Shown: positions 35,515 to 45,251, numbered from the stretch's first letter. The stretch: DNA of 64,000 bases from Thermohalobaculum sp039180675 (GCA_039180675.1 JBCDDC010000003.1:124001-188000); one strand, 5' to 3'. Numbers and translations are program-made. The notes: generated by a model not told the origin, from the sequence alone.

Positions 35515-35534
35515 TTTTTAGGTCAATCTAAAAA
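35515..35534. promoter_or_regulatory. Candidate MntR operator palindrome
   Basis: The perfect inverted repeat TTTTTAG and CTAAAAA flanks a 6-nt spacer (GTCAAT). It lies between the divergent mntR and transporter genes. The TTAGG-like half-sites resemble DtxR/MntR-family boxes. No footprint is available; the call is by position and symmetry. Confidence 0.6.
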
Positions 35535-35580
35535 TATTAGAATATTGACGTGTTTTAAGTCTCGGCCTACTTCACCCTTC

Positions 35581-36540
35581 ATGAAACAGATCGCCATACC
35601 CTTTCTCGCCCTCTCTCTCGGTGTGACGCCCGTTTTGGCGGCGCCGAAACTTGTCGCAACCGTGGGCATGATCGGTGAGCCTGCCGCTCATATCGCGGAT
35701 GGCTGCGCCGATGTACAAACCATGATGGGCCCCGGGATCGATCCGCACCTCTATCAGGCATCCGCCGGTGATGTCCGTGATCTGTTCGAGGCGGCCGGCG
35801 TTCTCTATGCCGGCCACAACCTTGAAGGTCAGCTCGGGGAAATTTTCGCGAAACTCGGCGCGACGAAGCCCGTGCTCGCGGTGTCGGAGGCTGCCGCACC
35901 CAAGGAGCAGCTCATTCTTGAGGATGGCGCGCCCTATGCCGATCCGCATCTCTGGATGGACGCACTGCTATGGTCCGGCATCGCGGCGCCGATCGCCGAC
36001 GTGCTCGCCGGGCTCGACCCTGCCTGCGCCAATGCGCCCGACAGAGCGGAAACCTATCAGGCCGAACTCGCGGCGCTCGACAGCTGGATCCGGGCCTCTG
36101 TCGCGACAATTCCAGAGACGCAGCGGGTGATGGTCACGGCGCATGATGCATTCGCGTATTACGGTCGCGCCTACGGGATCGAGGTTGTCGGGATCCAGGG
36201 CGTGTCGACGGAAAGCGAGGCGGCGATCGCGGATATTCGTGCAACCGTCGATCTGGTCGTCGAGCGCAACGTGCCCGCGATTTTTGTCGAAAGCACGATC
36301 AACCCGCGCACGGTGGAAGCCGTCATCGAAGCGGCGGACGCTGAAGGCCACCGCCTGATCAGGGGGGAAGAGCTTTTTTCTGATGCGATGGGTGAGGAAG
36401 GCACGGCGTCAGGAACCTATATCGGCATGCTCTACAGCAACACGGTTTCGGTGGTCGAGGCGCTGGGGGGAGAGCTCCAACCGCTCCCCACTGCACTCCA
36501 CCCCTGGGCCGAACGATGGGGGATCGCGCTGGATGGGTAG
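35581..36540 (+). CDS. Manganese/zinc ABC transporter substrate-binding lipoprotein-like protein (ZnuA/SitA family)
   Basis: This is a 319-residue cluster-A-I binding protein. Signal peptide residues 1-20 (MKQIAIPFLALSLGVTPVLA) are followed by the metal ligands in GIDPHLYQ and DPHLWMD, then FVESTINP and a C-terminal Asp region. ATG 35581 is chosen for the signal peptide. Adjacency to mntR points to manganese, although the fold also serves zinc. It overlaps the ATPase gene by 8 bp. Confidence 0.92.
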   Translation: MKQIAIPFLALSLGVTPVLAAPKLVATVGMIGEPAAHIADGCADVQTMMGPGIDPHLYQASAGDVRDLFEAAGVLYAGHNLEGQLGEIFAKLGATKPVLAVSEAAAPKEQLILEDGAPYADPHLWMDALLWSGIAAPIADVLAGLDPACANAPDRAETYQAELAALDSWIRASVATIPETQRVMVTAHDAFAYYGRAYGIEVVGIQGVSTESEAAIADIRATVDLVVERNVPAIFVESTINPRTVEAVIEAADAEGHRLIRGEELFSDAMGEEGTASGTYIGMLYSNTVSVVEALGGELQPLPTALHPWAERWGIALDG

Positions 36541-37306
36541 CCCGCTTCTCCACGAACCGGATCTTGCCCTGCATGTCGAGGACCTGACGGTCTCCTATAA
36601 CGGTCGCCCTGCGCTCTGGGATATCGACATCGATATCCCGCCAGCGGTGATGTGTGCGATTGTCGGGCCGAACGGTGCCGGAAAATCCACGCTCCTGAAA
36701 TCCATCCTGCAATTGACCCCACCCACGGCGGGGCATGTGACGCTGCTCGGCCGCCCGTACCATGAAATGCGCAAGCGCATCGCCTACGTCCCGCAGCGCA
36801 GCTCGGTCGATTGGGACTTTCCGACAACAGCGCTCGATGTGGTCATGATGGGACGCTATGGCCATCTCGGCTGGTTCCGGCGACCGGGGTCCGAGGTGCG
36901 CGAGATGGCGCAGGCCGCGTTGGGTGAGGTCGGGATCGCCGATCTTGCCTCACGGCAGATCTCCCAGCTCTCAGGGGGGCAGCAGCAGCGGGTGTTCCTG
37001 GCCCGCGCGCTGGTACAGGACGCGGATATCTATTTCCTCGACGAACCCATGGCCGGTGTTGATGCGACGACGGAGCGGGTGATTGTCGGTCTCCTTCACC
37101 GGCTGCGCGGCCGCGGAAAGACGATCGTCGTGGTGCACCACGACCTGGCGACGGTTCGCGATTACTACGACTGGCTGGTGCTGATGAATGTCCGCGTCGT
37201 TGCACAAGGGCCGGTCGAGAAGACCATGACGACCGAGGCACTTCGCGCTGCCTATGGCGGCCAGATCGCCCTGATCGAAGGCTCGGTTCTGCACGCAGCG
37301 CAGTGA
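36533..37306 (+). CDS. Manganese/zinc ABC transporter ATP-binding protein
   Basis: This is a 257-residue ABC ATPase with Walker A GPNGAGKSTLLK, signature LSGGQQQRVFLARAL, Walker B IYFLDEPMAG and H-loop VVVHHDLAT. The true ATG at 36533 lies inside the end of the binding-protein gene, overlapping its stop; the longer frame before it is noncoding. It powers the two permeases that follow. Confidence 0.94.
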   Translation: MGSPLLHEPDLALHVEDLTVSYNGRPALWDIDIDIPPAVMCAIVGPNGAGKSTLLKSILQLTPPTAGHVTLLGRPYHEMRKRIAYVPQRSSVDWDFPTTALDVVMMGRYGHLGWFRRPGSEVREMAQAALGEVGIADLASRQISQLSGGQQQRVFLARALVQDADIYFLDEPMAGVDATTERVIVGLLHRLRGRGKTIVVVHHDLATVRDYYDWLVLMNVRVVAQGPVEKTMTTEALRAAYGGQIALIEGSVLHAAQ

Positions 37307-38413
37307 ATGGACCTGCTCTTTGATCATACGCTGAGAAACGCTGCGCTCGGCGCGGCGCTCCTCGGCGTGGTCTCTGGTGTGATCGGCAGTTTCGCGCTGC
37401 TGCGCCGGCAAAGCCTGATCGGTGATACGCTCTCTCACGCCACGCTTCCCGGCATATGCCTTGGGTTTCTGATCGCCGGTGGCAGGGCGCTCGGTCCGAT
37501 CCTGCTGGGCGCCGTCGTCTTCGGCGTGCTCGCGGGGCTCGCCGTCCTTGCGCTCGTGCGTGCGACCCGGCTGAAGACGGACGCCGCGCTTGGCATCGCA
37601 CTCAGCCTTTTCTTCGCGCTCGGCGTGGTCTTGCTCACCTATGTCCAGGGTCAGGCGGGTGCGGCGCAGGCGGGGTTGGAGAGCTTTCTTTTCGGGCAGG
37701 CAGCCGCCGTTCTCACATCGGATCTGGCCGTTCTGGCGCCCATTGCGGCCGTCACGCTTGGTCTGACAGCCCTGTTCTGGAAGGAGTTCAAACTGGCGAG
37801 TTTCGACCCGGTCTTCGCCAGAACCATCGGCCTCCCAGTCACGGCGCTTGAGACGCTGATGACCCTGATGGTCGCCATCGCCGTGGTGATCGGGCTGCAG
37901 ATGGTGGGGGTCGTCCTGATGGCCGCGATGATCATCGCGCCCGCGGCCGCCGCACGCCAGTGGTCCCGTACGTTGGAACAGATGGTTGTGCTCGCGGCTC
38001 TCATCGGTCTGGCCTCCGGGGTGATCGGTGCCCTGCTGTCTTCGACCGGGCAGGGGTTCTCAACGGGCCCGCTGATCGTTCTTGTGGCAACTGGGATCAC
38101 GGTGGTCTCGATCCTTGTCGCGCCCGGCCGAGGTGTCCTCTGGCAGGTCATGCAGCGCCATCATGAAAGACAACAGATCGATGCCGAGGAGGTGCTCGCC
38201 ACGTTCCGGCATCTGATCTACGAACATGGTGACCCCACATATCCGGTGGAGCGCGGGATGCTGAACACCTACCACGGCCGCGGGGTCTCGCGGGTGATCG
38301 AGGATCTGACCGCGCAGGGCCTGATCGCCCAGGCCTCGCACATGGACAGTGAAGGCGATCACTGGGTGCTGACGCCGAAGGGTCTGGAGCGGTCAGGGGT
38401 TGCCGATGCGTGA
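37307..38413 (+). CDS. Manganese/zinc ABC transporter permease with C-terminal winged-helix domain
   Basis: This is a 368-residue protein. Residues of about 10-285 are an ABC-3 permease with eight or nine membrane helices, including the EFKLASFDPVFARTIG coupling segment. Residues of about 290-362 form a soluble winged-helix-like domain (EEVLATFRHLIYEHGD ... GVSRVIEDLTAQGLIAQASH). The added domain resembles DtxR-type regulators and is shared with the next gene. It is directly after the ATPase gene, with no gap. Confidence 0.93.
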   Translation: MDLLFDHTLRNAALGAALLGVVSGVIGSFALLRRQSLIGDTLSHATLPGICLGFLIAGGRALGPILLGAVVFGVLAGLAVLALVRATRLKTDAALGIALSLFFALGVVLLTYVQGQAGAAQAGLESFLFGQAAAVLTSDLAVLAPIAAVTLGLTALFWKEFKLASFDPVFARTIGLPVTALETLMTLMVAIAVVIGLQMVGVVLMAAMIIAPAAAARQWSRTLEQMVVLAALIGLASGVIGALLSSTGQGFSTGPLIVLVATGITVVSILVAPGRGVLWQVMQRHHERQQIDAEEVLATFRHLIYEHGDPTYPVERGMLNTYHGRGVSRVIEDLTAQGLIAQASHMDSEGDHWVLTPKGLERSGVADA

Positions 38414-38452
38414 CGCAGTACATCGCGGCAGGCCGGGGAGCGGGGTCAAATC

Positions 38453-39571
38453 ATGCTGACGGATCCAGATATCGCCATCCTGCTCACGGGCATATTGGTC
38501 GGCTGTGCTTCCGCATTGCTTGGGCCGTTTCTGATCCTTCGTCAGAACGCGATGTTGAGCGATGCGATCAGCCACGCGATCGTCTTTGGCATTATGCTCA
38601 CCTGGCTGCTGACCGGACTTGTCTCGGGCCCGGTCCAGATCCTTGGCGCGGGCCTCTCCGGTGTGCTCTGCGTCTGGCTGATCGAGGCGCTGACGCGGAC
38701 AGGCCGGATCAAGGAGGATGCAGCGATCGGGCTGGTCTTTCCGGCGCTGTTTGCGGCAGGGGTCCTGATGCTGAATGTCTTTGCGCGCAATGTGCACATC
38801 GATGTCCACACCGTGCTGCTCGGAGAGATCGGGTTTGTCTGGCTGGATACGGTCGCAGTCGCAGGGATCGAGATGCCCAACGCGGTTCTCTGGATGGGGG
38901 CGGTGTTCCTGGTCAACCTCGTGTTCGTGATGCTGTTCTGGAAGGAGCTTAAGCTCGGCACGTTCGATCCGACGCTCGCCGCCGCGTTCGGTCTGCACCC
39001 AAGGCTCCTTTTCTATGGCCTGCTGCTTCTCACTTCGATCACTGCGGTCGCGGCCTTCGACGCGGTTGGAGCGATCCTGTTCATCGCCTTCATCATCGTT
39101 CCTCCGGCGACGGCCTACCTTCTGACCGACCGGCTGGCCTGGATGGTGGGGCTGGGCATGCTTACCTCGGTCGCATCCGTCTTCGCCGGTTACGCGCTTG
39201 CAGTCGCTTGGGATGTCTCGATCTCCGGTATGATGGCTCTGATGACTGGCGCGTTCCTGATGGCGGCGATCACGTTTGGGCCGCGCTATGGGCTGGTTCC
39301 CCGCGCATGGCGCTACCGGGCGGATCGGGAGCGCAACGACGTGCGAGCGCTGATGGTGCATCTGCACACCCATGAAAGCGGAAGCGACAGGGCCGAGGAG
39401 AACGTATCCGATGCGCTGATCACCCATCTCAACTGGCCGGAGATCCGCGCGAAGACAGTGATGCGGCGTGCTGTCAATTCGGGCCTTGTCCTCCACGACG
39501 GCGGGGTGCTCGAACTGACCGACCAGGGCCGCGATATGGCGCGGACCCTGCTGGAGCCCTGGCGGCGCTGA
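38453..39571 (+). CDS. Second manganese/zinc ABC transporter permease with C-terminal winged-helix domain
   Basis: This is a 372-residue protein, paralogous to the preceding permease. The ABC-3 core spans residues 5-290 (for example FWKELKLGTFDPTLAAAFG), and a C-terminal winged helix of about 70 residues reads ENVSDALITHLNWPEI ... RRAVNSGLVLHDGGVLELTDQG. Two non-identical permeases imply a heterodimeric channel. It lies 39 bp after the first permease. The overall arrangement recalls TroC/TroD-type transporters. Confidence 0.93.
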   Translation: MLTDPDIAILLTGILVGCASALLGPFLILRQNAMLSDAISHAIVFGIMLTWLLTGLVSGPVQILGAGLSGVLCVWLIEALTRTGRIKEDAAIGLVFPALFAAGVLMLNVFARNVHIDVHTVLLGEIGFVWLDTVAVAGIEMPNAVLWMGAVFLVNLVFVMLFWKELKLGTFDPTLAAAFGLHPRLLFYGLLLLTSITAVAAFDAVGAILFIAFIIVPPATAYLLTDRLAWMVGLGMLTSVASVFAGYALAVAWDVSISGMMALMTGAFLMAAITFGPRYGLVPRAWRYRADRERNDVRALMVHLHTHESGSDRAEENVSDALITHLNWPEIRAKTVMRRAVNSGLVLHDGGVLELTDQGRDMARTLLEPWRR

Positions 39572-39632
39572 CAGGCGCTTGACCCGGACGTCGAGAGCCG
39601 CCAAGGCTGAGATCCCTGCCGCAAGGATCGCA

Positions 39633-40535
39633 ATGCTCCCGCAACAGACCCATCGCCGAGACCGGATCGATCTGACCGGAGCGAGCCTCCTGATCTGGTT
39701 TTCGCTTCTGATGGGTCTCAACCAGGCGCTCATCAAGATCGTGAACGCGGGTTTCGCACCGGTCTTCCAGGCGGGCCTGCGCTCGGCCTGCGCGATCCTG
39801 CCGGTGCTGCTCTATGCCTGGTTGACCCGCAAGAAGATCTCGATCAGCGACGGGAGCCTCGCGCCCGGGCTCCTCTGCGGGGTGCTCTTCTCGGTGGAAT
39901 TCGTGCTCCTGTTCCAGGCGATCGATTTCACATCCGTCTCGCGGGCGTCGATCTTCTTCTACACGATGCCTTTCTGGGTCGCGCTCGGCGCGCATTTCCT
40001 GATTCCTGGTGAGAGCTTGACGGTGATCCGCCTTGTCGGGCTGGGCCTTGCGGTCGGCGGTGTGGTGCTTGCGCTCTCGGGTCGGGCGGCGGCTGTCGGG
40101 CCCAATGCGTGGCTCGGGGATCTGATGTGTCTTGCCGCTGCCTGTTTCTGGGCCTCGCTCGCCTTGATCATGCGTCTGAGCCGTCTCAACCGCGCGTGCC
40201 CTGAGATGCAACTGCTCTATCAGCTTGGTGTCTCGGCAGTTCTGCTGATCGCGATCGCGCCCGCATTTGGGGAAATGATCCGCGAGGTGACGCCAACGAT
40301 TCTCGGTGTCTTTGCCTTCCAGGTCCTTGTGGTCGTCTCGGTTGGGTTCCTCGGCTGGTTCTGGGTGCTCTCGGTTTATCCCGCCGCTCAGATGGCCTCG
40401 TTCAGCTTCCTCTCACCGGTCTTTGGCGTGTTCTTCGGCTGGCTGATCCTCGACGAGACCATCAGTGTCAGGATCGTTGGTGCGCTGATCCTCGTCGCGG
40501 TCGGCATCTACCTTGTCAATCGCCGGCCGCGCTGA
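39633..40535 (+). CDS. EamA-family (DMT superfamily) transporter
   Basis: This is a 300-residue protein with ten membrane helices in two EamA repeats. Indicative segments are GLNQALIKIVNAG, VSRASIFFYTMPFWVALGA and the C-terminal SPVFGVFFGWLILDE. The ATG at 39633 is preferred because AAGGA lies six bases upstream. The substrate is unknown. It lies after the metal transporter but is probably independent of it. Confidence 0.88.
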   Translation: MLPQQTHRRDRIDLTGASLLIWFSLLMGLNQALIKIVNAGFAPVFQAGLRSACAILPVLLYAWLTRKKISISDGSLAPGLLCGVLFSVEFVLLFQAIDFTSVSRASIFFYTMPFWVALGAHFLIPGESLTVIRLVGLGLAVGGVVLALSGRAAAVGPNAWLGDLMCLAAACFWASLALIMRLSRLNRACPEMQLLYQLGVSAVLLIAIAPAFGEMIREVTPTILGVFAFQVLVVVSVGFLGWFWVLSVYPAAQMASFSFLSPVFGVFFGWLILDETISVRIVGALILVAVGIYLVNRRPR

Positions 40536-40592
40536 GCTTGCCCCTTGCCGGGATTCCCCCTAAACCCCGCGCGAATTCGAACGGAGGCCCCG

Positions 40593-41804
40593 ATGTCCAA
40601 ACCCAAGAAGGTGGTGCTCGCCTATTCCGGCGGGCTAGACACCTCGATCATCCTGAAGTGGCTCAAGGTGGAGTATGGCTGCGAGGTCGTGACCTTCACC
40701 GCCGATCTCGGGCAGGGGGAGGAACTGGGTCCTGCACGGGACAAGGCCGAGATGATGGGGGCGGCGGCGATCTACGTCGAAGATCTGCGCGAGGAGTTCG
40801 TGCGCGACTTCGTCTTCCCGATGTTTCGTGCCAACGCGGTTTATGAGGGCCTCTATCTGCTCGGTACCTCGATCGCGCGGCCCCTGATCTCGAAGCGTCT
40901 TGTCGAGATCGCCGCCGCCGAGGGCGCTGATGCGATCGCCCATGGTGCGACCGGCAAAGGCAACGATCAGGTTCGGTTCGAGCTCGCGGCCTATGCCTTA
41001 AATCCGGAGATCAAAGTGATCGCACCCTGGCGGGAATGGGATCTGGCCTCGCGCACCCGCCTGATCGAATGGGCGGAGGCGCATCAGGTGCCGGTGCCGA
41101 AGGACAAGCGGGGGGAGGCGCCGTTCTCTGTCGATGCAAACCTCCTGCACACCTCGTCCGAAGGCAAGGTCCTGGAAGACCCGGCGGAGTCCGCGCCAGA
41201 CTATGTCTATCAGCGCACGGTGTCGCCAGAGGAGGCGCCGGAGACGCCGGAGATCATCGAGATCACCTTCAAGACCGGCGACGCGGTTGCCATCAATGAT
41301 GAGCAGATGTCGCCTGCCACGATTCTGACCCGCCTCAACGAACTTGGCGGGAAACACGGGATCGGGCGGCTCGATCTGGTCGAGAACCGCTATGTCGGCA
41401 TGAAATCGCGGGGGATCTACGAGACGCCGGGCGGCACGATCCTGCTCGCCGCCCATCGCGGGATCGAGCAGATCACCCTTGACAAAGGTTCGGCCCACCT
41501 GAAGGACGAGTTGATGCCGCGCTATGCCGAGTTGATCTACAACGGGTACTGGTTCAGCCCGGAGCGGGAGATGCTGCAAGCCGCCATCGACCATTCCCAA
41601 CAATGCGTTGACGGCACGGTCCGGCTGAAACTCTACAAGGGATCGGTGGATGTGGTCGGACGCTGGTCGGACCGCAGCCTTTACTCCGAGGCGCATGTCA
41701 CCTTTGAGGACGACGCGGGCGCTTACGATCAGACGGATGCGAAAGGCTTCATCCAACTGAACGCCTTACGCCTGAAACTCCTCGCCGCCCGCGACCGGCG
41801 TTGA
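40593..41804 (+). CDS. argG: Argininosuccinate synthase
   Basis: This is a 403-residue ArgG. The PP-loop is AYSGGLDTS, KGNDQVRFE binds citrulline, and the C-terminal region contains QTDAKGFIQ. It joins citrulline and aspartate. GGAGG lies before ATG 40593; the 16-codon extension upstream is not used. ArgB is elsewhere in the window (59494-60399), so arginine genes are dispersed. Confidence 0.97.
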   Translation: MSKPKKVVLAYSGGLDTSIILKWLKVEYGCEVVTFTADLGQGEELGPARDKAEMMGAAAIYVEDLREEFVRDFVFPMFRANAVYEGLYLLGTSIARPLISKRLVEIAAAEGADAIAHGATGKGNDQVRFELAAYALNPEIKVIAPWREWDLASRTRLIEWAEAHQVPVPKDKRGEAPFSVDANLLHTSSEGKVLEDPAESAPDYVYQRTVSPEEAPETPEIIEITFKTGDAVAINDEQMSPATILTRLNELGGKHGIGRLDLVENRYVGMKSRGIYETPGGTILLAAHRGIEQITLDKGSAHLKDELMPRYAELIYNGYWFSPEREMLQAAIDHSQQCVDGTVRLKLYKGSVDVVGRWSDRSLYSEAHVTFEDDAGAYDQTDAKGFIQLNALRLKLLAARDRR

Positions 41805-41851
41805 CCTGATGGTTCTGCAAGGGCAGTCTTTAGCGGGTTGGGGGAGTTCCC

Positions 41852-42817
41852 ATGGCGAATGACCTGCGCGCGGTCGCGCTTATCCGTGACGGTGATATCG
41901 GGGCGCTGGACGCGTCCCGCCTGATCGCGCGCGTGGCAGAGCGTCATCCCGGCTTTGGCGAGATGGAGATCCTTCTGACGCAGGAGGAGGATTGGACCAA
42001 CGCGGCGCACAGTCTCGCCGATGAGGGCAAGGAATGGAAATGGCTGGCGGAGCAGGAAAAGGTCATCGGCCTGAAGCAGCTCTTTGCCGTGGATGAAGAG
42101 GCGTTTTCCCTCAACCTCATCCCCTTTGCCTACAAGTGGAAACCGGCGCGGGGCAACGCACTGAGGCTGTTCGAACCCGCACAGGCGCTTGCCGGGCAGC
42201 GGTTTCACGCGGTCATCGCGCCGATGGAGGCGAAACCGGGCAACCTCGAGTGGTCAAAGGCTCAGGCGACGGTCATGCAGGTCTTCGCGGCTGCGATCGC
42301 GGATCTGGCGGAGATGTCGGCGCTGCACTGGCAGGCCTCCGACGGGTTTCAATCACCGAACCATGTTCAAAAGGCAGCAGAGAAAGCCGTGGCAGGCGAG
42401 AGCCCTATCGATCACTGGATCCAGTTCTATCCCTTCGCGCCGACCAATCCGGGCCTGAAGAGGCGCAAGGATCTCATGGGAATGATCTCGCTCGGCCTCA
42501 GCCCGTTTGTCGATCGGGAGATCGAGGTTGCGACGTCGCCCATGGATCTCTCGACGGCGGCCGATCGCTGCTACGGTGCCTGCTGGCTCGCCCTCGACAG
42601 CGGCAAGAAGATCCGCGACCGCGATACGATGACGGATGCCGAAACGGGCGACAGGGTCATCATCCGCGACCGGCCCGAGGGGTGGCTTCGAAGAAGTGAG
42701 GAGATCGGGGCCTACGTGCTGGTCCCGGTGAATTCGGTGATCGACCCCAAGAGCCTGAACCTCATCGAGGGCGAAGAGGAGAAGCCCTCACTCGTAGGTC
42801 GGCTTCTCGGTCGCTGA
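41852..42817 (+). CDS. DUF4261-like hypothetical protein
   Basis: This is a 321-residue soluble protein with no signal peptide. The central part (AVIAPMEAKPGNLEWSKAQA ... ALHWQASDGF) and the line MGMISLGLSPFVDREIEVA resemble DUF4261-type proteins, though I am only moderately sure. There is no enzyme motif that I can name. It starts 47 bp after argG, with a plausible GGGGGAG ribosome site. Its 3' end overlaps the convergent DUF2147 gene by 30 bp. Confidence 0.6.
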   Translation: MANDLRAVALIRDGDIGALDASRLIARVAERHPGFGEMEILLTQEEDWTNAAHSLADEGKEWKWLAEQEKVIGLKQLFAVDEEAFSLNLIPFAYKWKPARGNALRLFEPAQALAGQRFHAVIAPMEAKPGNLEWSKAQATVMQVFAAAIADLAEMSALHWQASDGFQSPNHVQKAAEKAVAGESPIDHWIQFYPFAPTNPGLKRRKDLMGMISLGLSPFVDREIEVATSPMDLSTAADRCYGACWLALDSGKKIRDRDTMTDAETGDRVIIRDRPEGWLRRSEEIGAYVLVPVNSVIDPKSLNLIEGEEEKPSLVGRLLGR

Positions 42818-43285
42818 GCTGGCCTTCTTAACCTCGCACCCGCCCCGGTCGTTCTGAACCCTGGTCCAGATCTGGCTCTTCCCAAGTGCAACAAGGCCCA
42901 GGAAGCCGCGCATCTCCAACTTGTCTTCGGCCAACGCCGTGACCCGCGCGGTGTACTTCTTTCCGTTGCGCGGGTTGTAGACGAACCCGAAATAGGCTCC
43001 GTCATCCGGCTCCGGGATCAGATCGCCGATCAGCGTCAGGCCGCAGAGCGGCCGGTCGCGCAGTATCGCGTCCTTGTTATGGACATCCAATTTAGGCTTG
43101 CCCGAGCCGTCGACCGGGTTCTCCATCCAGACGATCCGGCCGCAGGTTCTGTCGTCACACGGGGCAATCTGCACTATGGCCCGGGTATTCTCGGTCAGCC
43201 AAAGTCCGTGAGGCATGTTCTCGATAGCAAAAGCCGGCTGGCTGGCGAGAAACAGCAGTGGAATCCAGGAGATGGTCTTTCGCAT
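42788..43285 (-). CDS. Secreted DUF2147 protein
   Basis: This is a 165-residue protein beginning MRKTISWIPLLFLASQPAFA with a signal peptide. Mature features are PHGLWLTENTRAIVQIAPC, CGRIVWMENP and YNPRNGKKYTARV, the usual DUF2147 pattern, including paired cysteines. Its role is unknown in the family. The start at 43285 is taken for the signal peptide. The 3' end overlaps the convergent DUF4261-like gene by 30 bp. Confidence 0.88.
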   Translation of the reverse strand: MRKTISWIPLLFLASQPAFAIENMPHGLWLTENTRAIVQIAPCDDRTCGRIVWMENPVDGSGKPKLDVHNKDAILRDRPLCGLTLIGDLIPEPDDGAYFGFVYNPRNGKKYTARVTALAEDKLEMRGFLGLVALGKSQIWTRVQNDRGGCEVKKASSATEKPTYE

Positions 43286-43430
43286 CGAATTCTCCTCCAC
43301 AAGGATGTGGAATACGGCTCCATATAGTGCAACGAGCAAAAGTCAAAGGGTAAGGTCGATCACATCTTTCCACTTGCGCTTGTCCAGCCTGGCAGGCCAC
43401 CTTCGCACAGGGTTCATCGCATGAGATCGG

Positions 43431-45251
43431 ATGATGTTTCAGAACTTTGACGTGGGTTCGGACCCGGAAGCGAGCGCGGGCCGGGTCTCGCGGCTGCGTG
43501 AGCGGATCGAGCGCAAGGGCCTCACCGGGCTGATCGTCCCCCGGCAGGATGCTCATCAGGGCGAGACGGTTGCACCCTGCGATCAGCGTCTGCCTTGGCT
43601 CACGGGCTTCACGGGGTCTGCAGGGGCGGCTCTGATCCTGCTCGATCAGGCCCAGATGTTCGTCGACGGGCGCTACACGCTCCAGGCACGCAGGCAGTGT
43701 GACCCGTCGATCTTTGACATTGTCCCTGTCCATGAGACCTCGATGGCTAAGTGGCTCGAGGCGGAAAGCAAAGCGGGTGACGTGATCGGGATCGACCCCT
43801 GGCTGCATGGGCGAGACGAGGTCGAGAAGCTGCGCGCCGCGTTGGAGGCCGCCGATGCGCGCCTCAGCCTGACACCCGAGAACCTCGTCGATGCGGTCTG
43901 GGACGACCGGCCACCGCCCCCTGGCGGTGCCGTGCGGATCCACCCGGCAGCCGTGGCGGGTGAGACCGCTGGCGACAAACGTCAGAGGATCGGTGCGGAA
44001 GTCTCATCCGAGGGTGCGGATGCAGCATTTCTGAACCTGCCCGATTGCCTCGCTTGGCTCTTGAACATCCGTGGAAGCGACCTGGCGCACTCACCCGTCG
44101 CGCTCGGTTTCGGGCTTCTGCATGCGGATGGCGCCCTCAACCTCTACATGGATCCCGACAAGTTTGACGGTCAGGTGCGGGAGCATCTTGGGAATGAGGT
44201 GATGGTCGAGCCGATCGCGAAACTGAATGACCTCTGGTCGGCCATGTCGGGCAAGAAGGTCCTGCTCGACCGGGCCACGGCGCCGTTCCACGTGGCAGAG
44301 TGTCTTGAGAATGCAGGGGCCGAGGTGACTTGGGGGGATGACCCGTGCACGGCTGCGAAGGCGCAGAAGAACCAGGCGGAACTCGACGGGATGCGCCAGG
44401 CACATCTTCTGGACGGTGCCGCGTTGGTGCGGTTCCTTCACTGGCTGGATATGCAGCCTGAGGATTTAGAGCTCACCGAAATCGATTGCGTGAAGAAGCT
44501 CGAAGGTTTCCGCGCCGAGGCCGGGATCGAGGATATCTCTTTCGATACGATCTGCGGCGCTGGTCCCCATGGCGCGATCATCCACTACCGGGTCAACCGG
44601 GAGACGAACCGCACGCTGGTACGTGGAGAGAGCGTTCTGATCGACAGCGGTGGCCAGTACCCGACCGGCACAACAGACATCACGCGCACGGTGGCATTCG
44701 GGCCGGTTGATCCGGCAGTGAGGGCGCCGTTCACGCAGGTCCTGACCGGCATGATCGCGCTCAGCCAGGCGCGCTGGCCCGAGGGGCTCGCGGGGCGGGA
44801 TCTGGACCCGATCGCCCGTGCAGCACTCTGGCGGGCCGGGCGCGACTACGCCCACGGCACTGGCCATGGCGTGGGCGCGTGCCTGAATGTCCACGAGGGG
44901 CCGGCCTCGATCTCGAAACGTGGGAACGTGGCACTCAAGCCCGGAATGATCCTCTCGAACGAGCCCGGCTACTACCGCGAGGGCGCCTTCGGGATCCGGA
45001 TCGAGAACCTTGTCGCAGTCACCCCGCCCGCGCCCGTCGATGGCGGGGACAAGCCGATGCTGGGTTTCGAGACACTGACATTCTGCCCGATCGACCGGCG
45101 GCTCATCGACCGGACCCTGATGGCCGCTGACGATATTGCGTGGCTCGATGACTATCATGGAGAGGTGCTTGAGAAACTGAGCCCGCATCTGGATGAGGAA
45201 ACCAACGACTGGCTCACTGCCGCCTGTGCACCGCTTTTGAAGGAGAGTTGA
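43431..45251 (+). CDS. Xaa-Pro aminopeptidase (aminopeptidase P, M24B)
   Basis: This is a 606-residue three-domain aminopeptidase P of the longer (eukaryote-like, XPNPEP1) type. The dinuclear metal site is visible as LIDSGGQYPTGTTDITRT (two Asp), HGTGHGVG (His), SNEPGYY (Glu) and GIRIENLV (Glu). It removes N-terminal residues before proline. It overlaps nothing but is followed at once by a DUF427 gene with its own GGAG site. Confidence 0.95.
   Translation: MMFQNFDVGSDPEASAGRVSRLRERIERKGLTGLIVPRQDAHQGETVAPCDQRLPWLTGFTGSAGAALILLDQAQMFVDGRYTLQARRQCDPSIFDIVPVHETSMAKWLEAESKAGDVIGIDPWLHGRDEVEKLRAALEAADARLSLTPENLVDAVWDDRPPPPGGAVRIHPAAVAGETAGDKRQRIGAEVSSEGADAAFLNLPDCLAWLLNIRGSDLAHSPVALGFGLLHADGALNLYMDPDKFDGQVREHLGNEVMVEPIAKLNDLWSAMSGKKVLLDRATAPFHVAECLENAGAEVTWGDDPCTAAKAQKNQAELDGMRQAHLLDGAALVRFLHWLDMQPEDLELTEIDCVKKLEGFRAEAGIEDISFDTICGAGPHGAIIHYRVNRETNRTLVRGESVLIDSGGQYPTGTTDITRTVAFGPVDPAVRAPFTQVLTGMIALSQARWPEGLAGRDLDPIARAALWRAGRDYAHGTGHGVGACLNVHEGPASISKRGNVALKPGMILSNEPGYYREGAFGIRIENLVAVTPPAPVDGGDKPMLGFETLTFCPIDRRLIDRTLMAADDIAWLDDYHGEVLEKLSPHLDEETNDWLTAACAPLLKES

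Noticed and set aside
38393..39736. Minus-strand frame antisense to the second metal permease
   Set aside because: Charged, repetitive product typical of an antisense shadow; the permease is certain.
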